Shown: positions 7,966 through 17,934, numbered from the stretch's first letter. The stretch is 64,000 bases of DNA from 66-474 sp044464225 (GCA_044464225.1 JBIQLN010000014.1:1-64000), one strand, 5' to 3'. Numbers and translations: made by a program. Notes: a model not told the origin generated them from the sequence alone.

Positions 7966-10812
7966 CTACTCGGCGGAATGATCGTCGTCCACAAGTTCCA
8001 CCAGCGCCTGTTGCACCAGTGCGTGCTGCTCGGCGAGGTGGGTATTGAGGTGACCACAGGCCGGCGCCGGTGAACGCACACGGCCGGCGTAATGCAGGCT
8101 GTGATTGGGGCCCGCGCAGGCTTGCAGGTGATGGCGGATCTGGAACCAGGCGCCCTGGTTCTGCGGTTCTTCCTGGCACCAGACGACTTCACGCGCAGCC
8201 GGGTACTTGTCCAGTTCGGCGTTCACTTCGTTGCGCGGGAACGGGTACAACTGTTCGACGCGCACCAGCGCGACATCGTCGAGCTTCTGCTTCTCGGCCT
8301 CCTCGAACAGGTCGTAATAAACCTTGCCGGAGCAGAGCACCACCCGCTTGACCTTCTTGGCGGCTGCACTCTTGTCGGCCTTGATGCGCTGGTCCGGAAT
8401 GACCAGGTGGAACTGGCCGTTCTCGAGATCGTCCAGCGATGACACCGCCAGCTTGTGGCGCAGCAGCGATTTCGGCGTCATCACCACCAGGGGCTTTCTG
8501 CAGTCGCGCAGCATCTGGCGGCGCAGCATGTGGAACATCTGCGCGGGCGTGGTCGGCACGCACACCTGCATGTTGTCCAGCGCGCACAGTTGCAGATAGC
8601 GCTCGAGCCGCGCGGAAGAGTGCTCCGGGCCCTGGCCTTCGTAGCCGTGCGGCAGCAGCAACACCAGTCCGCACAGGCGGTTCCACTTCGCTTCACCCGA
8701 CGAGATGAACTGGTCGATCACCACTTGCGCACCGTTCGCGAAGTCGCCGAACTGCGCCTCCCACAGCACCAGCGTGTCGGGGTCGGCGGTGGCGAAGCCG
8801 TACTCGAATGCCATCACCGCTTCTTCGGACAGCAGCGAATCGATCACCTCCACCGAAACGCCTTCCTGCACGTGCGCGAGAGGCGTGTAAATGTTGCCCG
8901 TCTTCTGATCGTGCAATTCCGCGTGGCGGTGGAAGAACGTGCCGCGCCCCGAATCCTGCCCGACCAGCCGCAGAGCGTTGCCGTCGGCGATCAGCGTGGC
9001 GTAGGCCATGTTCTCGGCGTAGCCCCAGTCCAGCGGCAATTCGCCTTCCGCCATCCTGCGGCGGTCGGCGTAGATCTTCGCAACACGTGATTGCAACGCC
9101 ATGCCGTCGGGCCAGGTCAGGATCGCGGCGGCCAATTCGTCCAGCACGCGACGCTTGACGCCGGTCTCGACCTGTTGTGAAAGCCCACCCTTGGAGAAGC
9201 GCGTCCAATCAACGATGTATTTCTGCGAGCCCGGAGGCGCCAGTTCGGTGACCGGCTTGCCCTCGTCGAGGCGGGTGCGGTAATCCTCGAACAGCTTTTT
9301 GCCGTCGTCTTCGCCAATCAGCTTGCGCTCGACCAGGTGCCTTGCGTACAACTCTCGCGTCGGCGGCAATTTCTTGATCACGTCGTACATGACCGGTTGC
9401 GTGGCCGAAGGCTCGTCCGCCTCGTTGTGGCCGTGGCGGCGATAGCAGACCAGGTCGACCACCACGTCCTTGTGGAACTGCTGGCGGAAATCGAAGGCCA
9501 GTCGCACGCATTGCAACACGGCCTCCGGATCGTCGCCGTTCACGTGCAGTACCGGCGCGTTGACCATCTTGGCGACATCCGTGCAGTACAGCGTGCTGCG
9601 GCTGTCGTCGGCATTGGTGGTGAAACCGATCTGGTTGTTGACCACCAGGTGCACGGTGCCGCCCACGCCGAATCCCCGTGTGCGCGACATGTTGAACAAT
9701 TCCATGTTCACGCCCTGGCCCGAGAGCGCGGCGTCGCCGTGGATCAGCACCGGCAGCACGTGTTCGCGCACGCCGTCGTGGGCGCGGATCTGGCGCGCGC
9801 GCACGGAGCCCGAAACCACCGGATTGACGATTTCCAGATGCGAAGGATTGAACGCCAGGGCGACGTGGATGTTGCCGGCCGGCGCCGCGATGTCGGCCGA
9901 GAAACCCATGTGGTATTTCACGTCGCCGGAATGCGCGGGATCGTCGGGACCCTCGTGCTTGCCCTCGAATTCCGCGAACAGCTGTTGCGGCGGCTTGCCC
10001 AGGATGTTGACCAGCACGTTGAGGCGTCCGCGGTGCGCCATGCCGATCACCAGCTCGTGCACGTCGTCGCCGGCCGCACGGCGGATCAGGTCGTCCAGCA
10101 GCGGAATCAGTGAATCGCCGCCCTCGAGCGAAAAACGCTTCTGGCCGACGTATTTGGTGTGGAGGTAGCGTTCAAGCCCGTCGGCGGCGGTGAGTTTCGC
10201 CAGCACGCGTTTGCGCGTTTCGTCGTCGAGGCCTGCGTCGCCACTGGCCTTTTCCAGCCGGTCGTAGATCCAGCGGCGCTGGTTGTGGTCGCTGATGTGC
10301 ATGAACTCGGCGCCGATCGTCGCGACGTAGGTGCGGCGAAGCCGCTCGCGCAGATCGCGCAAGGTCATGCGGTGGCCACCGCCCGCGAACGTGCCGCAAT
10401 CGAATTCGGTGTCGAGGTCGGCGTCGGACAAGCCGTGGAAGGGCAGGTCCAGGTCGGGTGCGGGCCGCTTGGGCGCGATCGCGAGCGGATCGAGATCAGC
10501 GGCAAGATGGCCGCGCGAACGGTACGCGGTCAGGAAACGCAACACACCTGCCTGCTTGCGGGCATGCGCATCGTCCATCGGGACGCCGGCGCGACGGCCT
10601 TGCCGCTGCGCGGCGACTATGCGGGCGATCGCGTCGGCATGGGAGACATCGCCGGTACCACGCAGGCTCTGGAACCAGGTGCGCCACTCGGGCGCCACCG
10701 ACTGCGGATCGCGCAGCCAGTCTTCGTACAACTGGTCGAGGTAAGCGGCGTTGCCGCCGCCGAATTGCGAAGTTTCCGCCAACTGCTGCAACAAACTGCC
10801 GCCGTCACTCAC
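7966..10812 (-). CDS. sucA: 2-Oxoglutarate dehydrogenase E1
   Basis: Thiamine-diphosphate-dependent E1 subunit that decarboxylates 2-oxoglutarate in the TCA cycle. Family blocks include LAETSQFGGGNAAYLDQLYE at the N terminus, GMAHRGRLNVLVNI, VNNQIGFTT and HGYEGQGPEHSSARLER. The start is taken as GTG 10812 (GTG-AGT-GAC), giving 948 residues and a beginning that matches the family. The frame stays open to an ATG at 10917, but the extra 35 residues are unlike other E1 proteins. It heads the operon sucA-sucB-lpd. Confidence 0.93.
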   Translation of the reverse strand: MSDGGSLLQQLAETSQFGGGNAAYLDQLYEDWLRDPQSVAPEWRTWFQSLRGTGDVSHADAIARIVAAQRQGRRAGVPMDDAHARKQAGVLRFLTAYRSRGHLAADLDPLAIAPKRPAPDLDLPFHGLSDADLDTEFDCGTFAGGGHRMTLRDLRERLRRTYVATIGAEFMHISDHNQRRWIYDRLEKASGDAGLDDETRKRVLAKLTAADGLERYLHTKYVGQKRFSLEGGDSLIPLLDDLIRRAAGDDVHELVIGMAHRGRLNVLVNILGKPPQQLFAEFEGKHEGPDDPAHSGDVKYHMGFSADIAAPAGNIHVALAFNPSHLEIVNPVVSGSVRARQIRAHDGVREHVLPVLIHGDAALSGQGVNMELFNMSRTRGFGVGGTVHLVVNNQIGFTTNADDSRSTLYCTDVAKMVNAPVLHVNGDDPEAVLQCVRLAFDFRQQFHKDVVVDLVCYRRHGHNEADEPSATQPVMYDVIKKLPPTRELYARHLVERKLIGEDDGKKLFEDYRTRLDEGKPVTELAPPGSQKYIVDWTRFSKGGLSQQVETGVKRRVLDELAAAILTWPDGMALQSRVAKIYADRRRMAEGELPLDWGYAENMAYATLIADGNALRLVGQDSGRGTFFHRHAELHDQKTGNIYTPLAHVQEGVSVEVIDSLLSEEAVMAFEYGFATADPDTLVLWEAQFGDFANGAQVVIDQFISSGEAKWNRLCGLVLLLPHGYEGQGPEHSSARLERYLQLCALDNMQVCVPTTPAQMFHMLRRQMLRDCRKPLVVMTPKSLLRHKLAVSSLDDLENGQFHLVIPDQRIKADKSAAAKKVKRVVLCSGKVYYDLFEEAEKQKLDDVALVRVEQLYPFPRNEVNAELDKYPAAREVVWCQEEPQNQGAWFQIRHHLQACAGPNHSLHYAGRVRSPAPACGHLNTHLAEQHALVQQALVELVDDDHSAE

Positions 10813-11025
10813 GATGGTCACCACGGATAGTTGATCATTGTCGAAAAAGGCTGTCCTGCACTTTTCCAACGCCGCCGGTCCGGCGCAGGTCCGGCCGAGC
10901 TTCGCGGGATCCGGCATGCAGCCATTCGACCCGCGCGGTCATCCCTGACCCGTCGACGGGCGTTCAACCAGGCCTGTTGACGGGCAACGCGCGCGCGACT
11001 TCAAGCCGCCGCGCCGCGACCCAAA

Positions 11026-11031
11026 ATTATA
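11026..11031 (-). promoter_or_regulatory. Candidate -10 box of the sucAB-lpd operon
   Basis: The minus strand reads a perfect TATAAT inside a short AT-rich patch between the GNAT gene and sucA. No convincing -35 lies at 16-18 bp, so the promoter may need an activator or may not be real. A start about 7 bp downstream would give a leader of roughly 200 nt before the GTG start of sucA. Confidence 0.35.
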
Positions 11032-11099
11032 ACCGTTTAATGCTGCAATGCGGGATTCGCGGCCAATCCGGGTTAGCTGCGGGTAAGACCGCGGCGCCT

Positions 11100-12065
11100 T
11101 CAGATGCCCAGCGTGCGCAACTCGGGCCACGGTTCCGAGCGTGCCCACACTTCCTCGAACATGCGCATCAGTTCCGCATGCCGCCCCGGCGACCAGGTCG
11201 AACCTTCCGCCGCCATATCGCTTTCCAGCGGCCGGAACAGATAGCCGCAGGTGTCCACGCACATGAAGGCCGAGCGATACGCGAGGTCAGCGGCTTCCAC
11301 CGGCCTGCGCATTTCGATGACGCTGGAAAGGCGTTGCGCCAGGTCCAGCAGGCGGGTGCCTTCCTGCATGGCGCGGGAAAGATCCTGCACCAGGATGCGA
11401 ATCGACGCGCCCCGCCCGGAAATCGCCAGCCGCCGCAGTTCCACCAGGCACGCGGTGTCATTGAGGAGCTGCGGGTGCAGTTCCCGCACCCAGACGCACA
11501 TGCTGTGCCGCGCGCCCAAAAGCAATTGCAGCGTGACGTCGATCAGTTCTTCGCGTGAGCTGGCACGTAGCGCCTTCGGTTCGGGCGGCGGGGGCAATGG
11601 CGTGCGCTCGGGTTCCGGCAGCGGATCGAGCGCGCGACGCATCCTCACGTGCGGAATCCCGGCTTCCTCGAATTCGTCGCCGACCACGGCAAAGCCGTAA
11701 TCCAGATAGAACGGGACCGCGTCGCGTTGCGCGTGCAGCACGACTTCGCCCATGCGGCGCGCGCGCGCCTGGTCCAGCAATGCACGCAAAAGCATCGTGC
11801 CGACGCCGTTTCCGCGCCAGTCCGCCATGACCGCCATGCGCCCGATCTGCCCCGTGGGTGCCAGCCTGCCGGTACCGATCGGGGTGCCATCCGGCGCGCG
11901 CGCCAGCACGTGCACGCTGTGCGGATCGTCGTCATCGATTTCCAGCTCCCGGGGTACGCCCTGTTCCAGCACGAACACGATTTCGCGCACGCTCGCGAGC
12001 GCGTCGCGGTCGGCCGCGTTCGCCCAATGGCAGACTTCGACGTGAAAGCCGCTTTGAATCGGCAT
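11100..12065 (-). CDS. GNAT acetyltransferase fused to a DUF7931-type domain
   Basis: Protein of 321 residues in two parts. Residues 1-150 are a GNAT domain with the acetyl-CoA loop around GRMAVMADWRGNGVGTMLL and the C-terminal FYLDYGFAVVGDEF. After a Pro/Glu-rich linker (about 150-168), residues 170-321 form a separate domain beginning REELIDVTLQLLLGARHSM. This matches the conserved domain found fused to GNATs in Xanthomonadales, whose function is unknown. The start at ATG 12065 follows GGAGGGGG. The substrate cannot be read from the sequence. Confidence 0.8.
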   Translation of the reverse strand: MPIQSGFHVEVCHWANAADRDALASVREIVFVLEQGVPRELEIDDDDPHSVHVLARAPDGTPIGTGRLAPTGQIGRMAVMADWRGNGVGTMLLRALLDQARARRMGEVVLHAQRDAVPFYLDYGFAVVGDEFEEAGIPHVRMRRALDPLPEPERTPLPPPPEPKALRASSREELIDVTLQLLLGARHSMCVWVRELHPQLLNDTACLVELRRLAISGRGASIRILVQDLSRAMQEGTRLLDLAQRLSSVIEMRRPVEAADLAYRSAFMCVDTCGYLFRPLESDMAAEGSTWSPGRHAELMRMFEEVWARSEPWPELRTLGI

Positions 12066-12115
12066 TCGGTCCCCCTCCGGGTGGCCGGGTGCGTGGCCGC
12101 CGATTGTATGCCAGT

Positions 12116-13453
12116 TCAGTGTCGGCGCAATGTGACATGGCCCGCGTCAATCAAAGCCGCAATCAATGCAATGCCGCGGGTGCTTCCGGGCAATTGCGCG
12201 AGCCGGTTTCCTTCGATTTTGCGCGCACCGGAGGCCAGTACCCTGGCCCATCCGGCCGGGGCGTCGAATACGCTGCCGGCGACGTACAGGCGTGCGCTGC
12301 GACCGCGACGGCGCCACGCAAACCGGCTCCAGGGATCGCGTTCGAGCGACGCATGCGGCAGGCGTTCGGCCAGTGCCGCGCGATCGACGGGCCGCCCGGG
12401 CGGCGCGGCCACCTGCGCGATGCGGTAACGGGTGACGAAAGCACCGAACCAGTCCGCGAACGCGTCATCGTCCAGCGCGGCTGCAACCGCACCCAGCGTG
12501 CGGCGGGCACGCCGCAACGCGACGTCATCGATTTCCCCGGGATCGGCTGCGGGTTCCAGGTCGGGGTCGGCGAAGCGTTGCGATTCCGGCAAGCTTTCCG
12601 CAAGGTGCGCCGCGAAATCGAACAGCAGTTCTCCTGCGGCGGGTGCGCGCATGCCGATGGAAAGAGTCATGCACTCGCCGACCGCCACGCCATCGTGGGG
12701 TACGCCTGGCGGCAGGTACAGCATGTCGCCGGGTTCGAGCGTCCACGTGTGGGTGGGCGAAAACGTTTCGAGCAGTTTCAATTCCACGTCTTCGCGAAAT
12801 GCGGTCGGCGGATTGGGGCGTGCATCGATCGACCAGCGCCGCCGGCCCAATCCCTGCAGCAGGAACACATCGTATTGATCCACGTGCGCGCCGACGCCGC
12901 CGCCGTCGGTCGCGTAGCTGATCATCACGTCATCGATGCGCCAGCTCGGGATGAACCGGAAGTGGCCGAGCAGGGCGTCGGTGTCGGCATCCCATTTGTC
13001 CACGTCCTGCACCAGCAGTGTCCAGCCCGCCTTCGGGAGCCTTGCAAAGGTCGCGTCATCGAAGGGGCCGGTCAGCACCTTCCACCGGCCGCCGTTGGCG
13101 TGGGCGCCGCGCGGCGAGGGCGGGCCCGCCGATGCAGAATGCCGGGATCGGCCGGCAGCCGGATCCGCAGGGCGCTTTGCGCAGTCCGCAGCCTTTGCCT
13201 TTCCGGAGCCGCCGGGTCCCCGACCCGCGCGACGTGCGGGTGAAACTTGCGCGTGCCGGACGATCCTGGCCAGCGCGCCCTCCATGCACGCCAAGCCCGC
13301 CAATTCATCCGGCGACAACGGCGTCCGGAACCCGGGAAACGCGTCGCGGATCAACAGCGGGTGCTTTTGCCAATATTCGCGAAGGAACCGGGCGGGCGGC
13401 ATGCCCAGCGGCCGGTCCCTGCCTGCACGAATTTCAACGGGGGGTGATTTCAT
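12116..13453 (-). CDS. roxA: RoxA/YcfD-like ribosomal protein arginine hydroxylase (JmjC cupin)
   Basis: Fe(II)/2-oxoglutarate dioxygenase. E. coli YcfD hydroxylates an arginine of ribosomal protein L16, and the same role is inferred. The iron ligands are visible in VGAHVDQYDVFLLQG (His and Asp) and PPGVPHDGVA (His). The N terminus (FLREYWQKHPLLIRDAF, LSPDELAGLA) and the C-terminal winged region also match. Oddly, a low-complexity stretch of about 55 residues, rich in Ala, Arg, Gly and Pro, sits between the LSPDELAGLA block and the WKVLTGPF block. The total is therefore 445 residues against about 373 in E. coli. The start is ATG 13453; a GTG at 13459 is possible. Confidence 0.82.
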   Translation of the reverse strand: MKSPPVEIRAGRDRPLGMPPARFLREYWQKHPLLIRDAFPGFRTPLSPDELAGLACMEGALARIVRHAQVSPARRAGRGPGGSGKAKAADCAKRPADPAAGRSRHSASAGPPSPRGAHANGGRWKVLTGPFDDATFARLPKAGWTLLVQDVDKWDADTDALLGHFRFIPSWRIDDVMISYATDGGGVGAHVDQYDVFLLQGLGRRRWSIDARPNPPTAFREDVELKLLETFSPTHTWTLEPGDMLYLPPGVPHDGVAVGECMTLSIGMRAPAAGELLFDFAAHLAESLPESQRFADPDLEPAADPGEIDDVALRRARRTLGAVAAALDDDAFADWFGAFVTRYRIAQVAAPPGRPVDRAALAERLPHASLERDPWSRFAWRRRGRSARLYVAGSVFDAPAGWARVLASGARKIEGNRLAQLPGSTRGIALIAALIDAGHVTLRRH

Positions 13454-13594
13454 CCCCACTGTTTACCATGCATCGACGACTTTCGCGATTGCCGGAGACG
13501 ACAGGTTCGACGGAAAGCGAGGGAACGAGTGGCCTGGCTGGCGGCGACCTTGATCCCCGCTGCGCCACCGTGCATGGCAACCGGCGCGGATGCA

Positions 13595-15544
13595 TCAGTC
13601 CGGCAGGGCGAACGCGATGACGTAATCGCCGCGTTTCGTACCCAGCGGTCCGTGCCCGCCGGCCACGATCACTACATACTGCTTGCCGTCAAGGGCGTAG
13701 GTCATTGGCGTGGCCTGGCCGCCCGCAGGCAATTTGTATTGCCACAACAATTTGCCGGTATGGATGTCGAAGGCCCGGATGTCGCTGTCCATCGTTGCGG
13801 CGACGAATATCACGCCCGATGCGGTGACGATCGGTCCGCCCATGCCCGGCACACCCGCGTTCCAGTGATTGAGCACCGCGTTGCCCAGCGGCACCTGCCA
13901 AAGGCGCTTGCCGTTGCGCATGTCGATCGCCGTCAGCTCGCCCCAGGGCGGTTTGACGCAGGGCGTACCCAGCGAAGACATGAAGGCCCTGCGGCGTATG
14001 CCGTACGGCGTGCCACGCATGCGCGAAAAGCCCCAGTCCTTGTATTCGGGCGCGTTCGACTGCGCGTCCATCTGGTCGCGGGGAACCAGTGCGACCAGCA
14101 TCGGCAGGTCGTTGGTGTTCACCACCGCGATCTGTCGTTGCGGATCGAACGCCAGCCCGCCCCATTCGACGCCGCCTGCGTAGCCGGGCTGCTCGATGCC
14201 GCCTTGCACGCTTGGCGGCGTGAAGATGCCTTCGGACTTGTAGCGTTCCAGATGACAGCCGAAGGAGATGTGCGCGAGATCGTCCTTCGTCACCGGACCT
14301 TGCCGTACCAGCGGTTCGGGCGCGGTGGGAAACGGTTGTGTCTTCGAAATCACCTCGCCCGGCGCGCCGTCCTGCGGCACCGGTTTTTCCACGATCGGGA
14401 AAACGGGTTTGCCGGTTTCGCGATCGAAGGTGAACAGCATGCCCGTCTTGGTCGGCTGGATGACGGCAGGAATGGTGCGGCCGTCGTGTTGCAGCGTGAC
14501 CAGCGAAGGTTGCGCCGCGCTGTCGTAATCCCACAGGTCGTGATGCACGAGCTGGAAACCCCACGCCAGCTTGCCGGTGTCGCCGTCCAGCGCGACCACG
14601 GAATTGGCCCAGCGGTTGTCACCGGGGCGCAGGCCGCCGAAGAAATCCGGGCTCGCCGAACCCGTCGGCACGAACACCAGGTGCCGCTGCGCGTCGACCG
14701 ACAGCGGTGCCCATGCATTGGCCGCGCCGGTCACTTGCGCCGCGCGGGCGTTCCACTGGGCGTACATGGGATCGGACGGATCGCGCGGGATCGGATCCCA
14801 ACCCCAGACGAACTTTCCGCTGCGCGCGTCGTAGGCACGCACGGTTCCGTGCTCCAACTCCACGCCGCGGTTGTCGCCGACGGATGATCCCAGGATGACC
14901 TTGCCGTCCAGGATCACCGGCGGCGAGGTGACAAGGTAATCGCGCCACTTGTCCCCGGGTTTGTACGTGGAGTGGATGCCTTGCGACAGATCCAGTACGC
15001 CATGGTTGGCGAAGCCTTCGCACAACTTGCCGGTCTTCGCATCCAGCGCCAGCAATCGGCTGTCCAAAGTGGGTGCAAAGATGCGCGCATGGCAGGGCGC
15101 GTCCGCGGCGGCCTGCGGATCGATCCACAGCGTAACGCCGCGTGAGGCCGCATCCGAATACCAGAGCTTCGGCACATGCGAATCGTGGCGCCAGCGCAGC
15201 TTGCCCGTGGTGGCGTCAACCGCGACGACGTTCGTGGTAGTGGTGGTGAAATACAGGGTGCCGTCATAAAGGATCGGCGTGGCCTCCCAGGTCATGTGGG
15301 ATTCCCACGCGTCGCCGGGAAAACCTTGTCCGTGTTCGCCGGTACGGAAGGTCCAGGCCACTTTCAGGTGTTTCACGTTCGCCGGGGTGATTTGCGCCGC
15401 CGTCGAATAGCGGGAGCCGCCGGCGTCGCCGCCGTAATGCGCCCAGCCGACATCCGGTGCAGGCGGCGCCGCGGCGTGTCCGCCGCAGCCGGCCAGGGCC
15501 AGTGTGCAAGTCAGCACCCACGCAGCGCGAAATCGGTTTTGCAT
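13595..15544 (-). CDS. PQQ-dependent dehydrogenase lipoprotein (quinoprotein glucose dehydrogenase family)
   Basis: Eight-bladed propeller quinoprotein of 649 residues that oxidises a sugar or alcohol in the periplasm and passes electrons to the respiratory chain. The N terminus is a lipoprotein signal with lipobox LAGC. Typical beta-propeller tryptophan-docking repeats follow (VVAVDATTGKLRWRHD, LLALDAKTGKLCEG, VVALDGDTGKLAWGFQ, IRAFDIHTGKLLWQYKLPAG). The sequence resembles the soluble part of membrane glucose dehydrogenase without its transmembrane domain. The start at ATG 15544 has a strong GGAGGTG site. No PQQ biosynthesis genes lie in this window, and the actual substrate is unknown. Confidence 0.85.
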   Translation of the reverse strand: MQNRFRAAWVLTCTLALAGCGGHAAAPPAPDVGWAHYGGDAGGSRYSTAAQITPANVKHLKVAWTFRTGEHGQGFPGDAWESHMTWEATPILYDGTLYFTTTTTNVVAVDATTGKLRWRHDSHVPKLWYSDAASRGVTLWIDPQAAADAPCHARIFAPTLDSRLLALDAKTGKLCEGFANHGVLDLSQGIHSTYKPGDKWRDYLVTSPPVILDGKVILGSSVGDNRGVELEHGTVRAYDARSGKFVWGWDPIPRDPSDPMYAQWNARAAQVTGAANAWAPLSVDAQRHLVFVPTGSASPDFFGGLRPGDNRWANSVVALDGDTGKLAWGFQLVHHDLWDYDSAAQPSLVTLQHDGRTIPAVIQPTKTGMLFTFDRETGKPVFPIVEKPVPQDGAPGEVISKTQPFPTAPEPLVRQGPVTKDDLAHISFGCHLERYKSEGIFTPPSVQGGIEQPGYAGGVEWGGLAFDPQRQIAVVNTNDLPMLVALVPRDQMDAQSNAPEYKDWGFSRMRGTPYGIRRRAFMSSLGTPCVKPPWGELTAIDMRNGKRLWQVPLGNAVLNHWNAGVPGMGGPIVTASGVIFVAATMDSDIRAFDIHTGKLLWQYKLPAGGQATPMTYALDGKQYVVIVAGGHGPLGTKRGDYVIAFALPD

Positions 15545-15661
15545 CGTGCACCTCCGGTTGGATGGCGCGAATGCTGCAACTCGGCGGGGCGGTGGGCAAT
15601 GGCGATGTGGCCGAACGGCGTCAATGCGTGACGAGCGGCGCCACGGCGGTGGCCATTCCGC

Positions 15662-16555
15662 TCAGTTGAACAGTTGCGGCAACCGGCTGCGGTAGCGGCG
15701 GCTGAAGTTCACGTGGCTGCCGTCGGCCAGCACGATGCGGTAATCGCCGCTGTCCCACGGCTGGATTTCGCGGATGCGATCCAGGTTCACGATGTGCCCG
15801 CGGTGCACGCGGGCGAAGCGCCTGGAATCCAATTTGCGCTCCAGGCCCGCCAGCGATTCGCGAAGTGGCCAGGTCTGGCCCTGGGCATGGATGGAGACGT
15901 AATTGCCATCGGCGTCGATCCGATCGATGTCGGCCGTGTTGAGGATGAATTCCCGGTTGAGCTTTCTCACCACCAGGCGCTCCAGCGGCGCCGCTTCGGG
16001 TGCGGCCGGTTCGGTGGATGCGGGCGATGCCTCCGCTGGTTTCGGCGCGGTCGTCTGGCTTTCCAGCCACAGCCGGTAGATCCGGAACGCCTGCAGGCCG
16101 GCGACGATCAGTATGTAGGCGACCAGGTCCTTGCGGTATTCGTAAATCCAGTCGGCCCACCATGCGCCGAAGTCGTAGTGCGCATGCATCAGCGCATAAC
16201 CGGATTTGCGCAACAGCACCATGCCGCCGACGTGGATCAGCGAAAACACCGGCGTAACCGCAAGGTGCAACGGTACCGCCCAGCGCCAGCTGCGCGCGGT
16301 GATCGGCGCCAGCCGGTAGAGGCGGGCGATGAACGGGATCAGTGCCCACAGCAAAAGCGCGCTGGAGAATTCCCAGAGAAATGGTTTCCACCACGCCAGG
16401 GATGCACCGTCGCGCGCATAATTGGCCAGCTCGGTGAAGACATTCATCGTGCAGATTGCGGCGATGGCGCCGCCGAAAATCACGATCTGCCAGATCATTG
16501 TCCGGCGCTGGATATCGGCTTCGGTGAAACGCGACGCGGTTGCGACCGTTGCCAT
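15662..16555 (-). CDS. Membrane-anchored LytTR transcriptional regulator
   Basis: Protein of 297 residues. About four transmembrane helices lie within residues 18-165 (for example WQIVIFGGAIAAICTMNVF and DLVAYILIVAGLQAF). A Pro/Ala/Glu linker follows, then a LytTR DNA-binding domain from about 200 (VRKLNREFILNTADIDRIDA, RRFARVHRGHIVNLDRI). Membrane LytTR proteins of this kind are common in Xanthomonadales and act without a receiver domain. The signal sensed is unknown. The gene begins 8 bp after purB, so it is probably cotranscribed with it. Confidence 0.83.
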   Translation of the reverse strand: MATVATASRFTEADIQRRTMIWQIVIFGGAIAAICTMNVFTELANYARDGASLAWWKPFLWEFSSALLLWALIPFIARLYRLAPITARSWRWAVPLHLAVTPVFSLIHVGGMVLLRKSGYALMHAHYDFGAWWADWIYEYRKDLVAYILIVAGLQAFRIYRLWLESQTTAPKPAEASPASTEPAAPEAAPLERLVVRKLNREFILNTADIDRIDADGNYVSIHAQGQTWPLRESLAGLERKLDSRRFARVHRGHIVNLDRIREIQPWDSGDYRIVLADGSHVNFSRRYRSRLPQLFN

Positions 16556-16563
16556 CGCCGCAG

Positions 16564-17934
16564 TCAGACGTCGCGTGCCAAATCGGCAGCCAGGCCGACG
16601 TAAGTGCCGGGCGCCAGGTCCAGCAGGCGTTGCCTGTCGGCGTCGGGCAGGGCGAGCGAAGCGATGAAGGTTTGCAGCGTGTCACGGGTGATGCCCTTGC
16701 CGCGCGTCAGCGCCTTCAGTTGTTCGTAGGGTTCCGGCAGGCCGTGGCGGCGCATGACCGTCTGGATCGCTTCGGCCAGCACTTCCCAACTGGCATCGAG
16801 GTCGGCGGCGATGCGATCGGCGTTCACCTCCAGCTTGCCGAGTCCCTTTTCGAGCGACGCGAAACCGATCAGCGCGTGGCCGAAGGCTTCGCCGAGTGCC
16901 CGCAACGTCGTGGAGTCGGTGAGGTCACGCTGCCAGCGGCTGATCGGCAGTTTTTCGCTGAAATGGCCAAGCAGTGCATTGGCGACCCCGAAGTTGCCCT
17001 CGGCGTTCTCGAAGTCGATCGGATTGACCTTGTGCGGCATGGTCGAGGAACCCACTTCGCCCGCTTTCAGTTTCTGGCGGAAGTAGCCGAGCGAAATGTA
17101 GCCCCACACGTCGCGCGCGAGATCGACGAGGATCGTGTCGATGCGGCGCTGCGCGTCGCACAGTTCGGCGACGCCGTCATGCGGCTCGATCTGGGTGGTG
17201 TACGCCTGCCATTGCAGGCCCAGCGATTCAACGAAGCTTTGGGAAAACGCGCGCCAGTCGATTTCCGGATATGCAATCGCGTGCGCGTTGAAATTGCCGA
17301 CCGCGCCGTTGATCTTGCCGGGGATTGCGATGGCCGCGAGTTGCGCGCGCTGGCGTTCCAGCCGCGCGACCACGTTGGCCATTTCCTTGCCGAGCGTGGT
17401 GGGCGACGCGGTCTGGCCGTGGGTGCGCGACAACATCGGCAGGTCGGCATGAGCATGGGCCAGTTCACGGAGCTTGCCGATCGTCTTGTCGAGTTCGGGC
17501 AGCAGCACGTGTTCGCGTGCGTCGCGCAGCATCAATGCATAGGAGAGATTGTTGATGTCCTCGGACGTGCAGGCGAAGTGCACGAACTCCCTGGCTTGCG
17601 CGAGGGCGGCATCGTCGCCGATCCGCTCCTTGATGAAGTACTCGACCGCCTTGACGTCGTGGTTGGTGGTCGCCTCGATCTCCTTGATGCGCGTGGCATC
17701 GGCGACGGAGAAGTCGTCGGCGATCTTCTGGAGACGGGCACGCGCCGCGGCCGGGAACGGTGGAAGCTCCGCGACGCCGGTGTCATCGGAAAGCGCGATC
17801 AGCCACGCGATCTCCACCGCAACGCGCCGGTGCATCAGGCCGTATTCGCTGAAGATCGGGCGCAATGCGTCGACTTTGGAGGCATAGCGGCCGTCCAGCG
17901 GCGATAGGGCGGTAAGGGAGTCGATCTGGGTCAT
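16564..17934 (-). CDS. purB: Adenylosuccinate lyase
   Basis: Purine-biosynthesis enzyme of 456 residues that cleaves SAICAR and adenylosuccinate, releasing fumarate. The family signature SSTMPHKVNPIDFE is present, with TSEDINNLSY and SRTHGQTASPTTLGKE upstream. The N terminus (LTALSPLDGRYASKVDALRP) fits the E. coli type. The start at ATG 17934 lacks a clear ribosome site; the open frame continues upstream without homology. It is divergent from fumC and followed after 8 bp by the LytTR gene. Confidence 0.95.
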   Translation of the reverse strand: MTQIDSLTALSPLDGRYASKVDALRPIFSEYGLMHRRVAVEIAWLIALSDDTGVAELPPFPAAARARLQKIADDFSVADATRIKEIEATTNHDVKAVEYFIKERIGDDAALAQAREFVHFACTSEDINNLSYALMLRDAREHVLLPELDKTIGKLRELAHAHADLPMLSRTHGQTASPTTLGKEMANVVARLERQRAQLAAIAIPGKINGAVGNFNAHAIAYPEIDWRAFSQSFVESLGLQWQAYTTQIEPHDGVAELCDAQRRIDTILVDLARDVWGYISLGYFRQKLKAGEVGSSTMPHKVNPIDFENAEGNFGVANALLGHFSEKLPISRWQRDLTDSTTLRALGEAFGHALIGFASLEKGLGKLEVNADRIAADLDASWEVLAEAIQTVMRRHGLPEPYEQLKALTRGKGITRDTLQTFIASLALPDADRQRLLDLAPGTYVGLAADLARDV

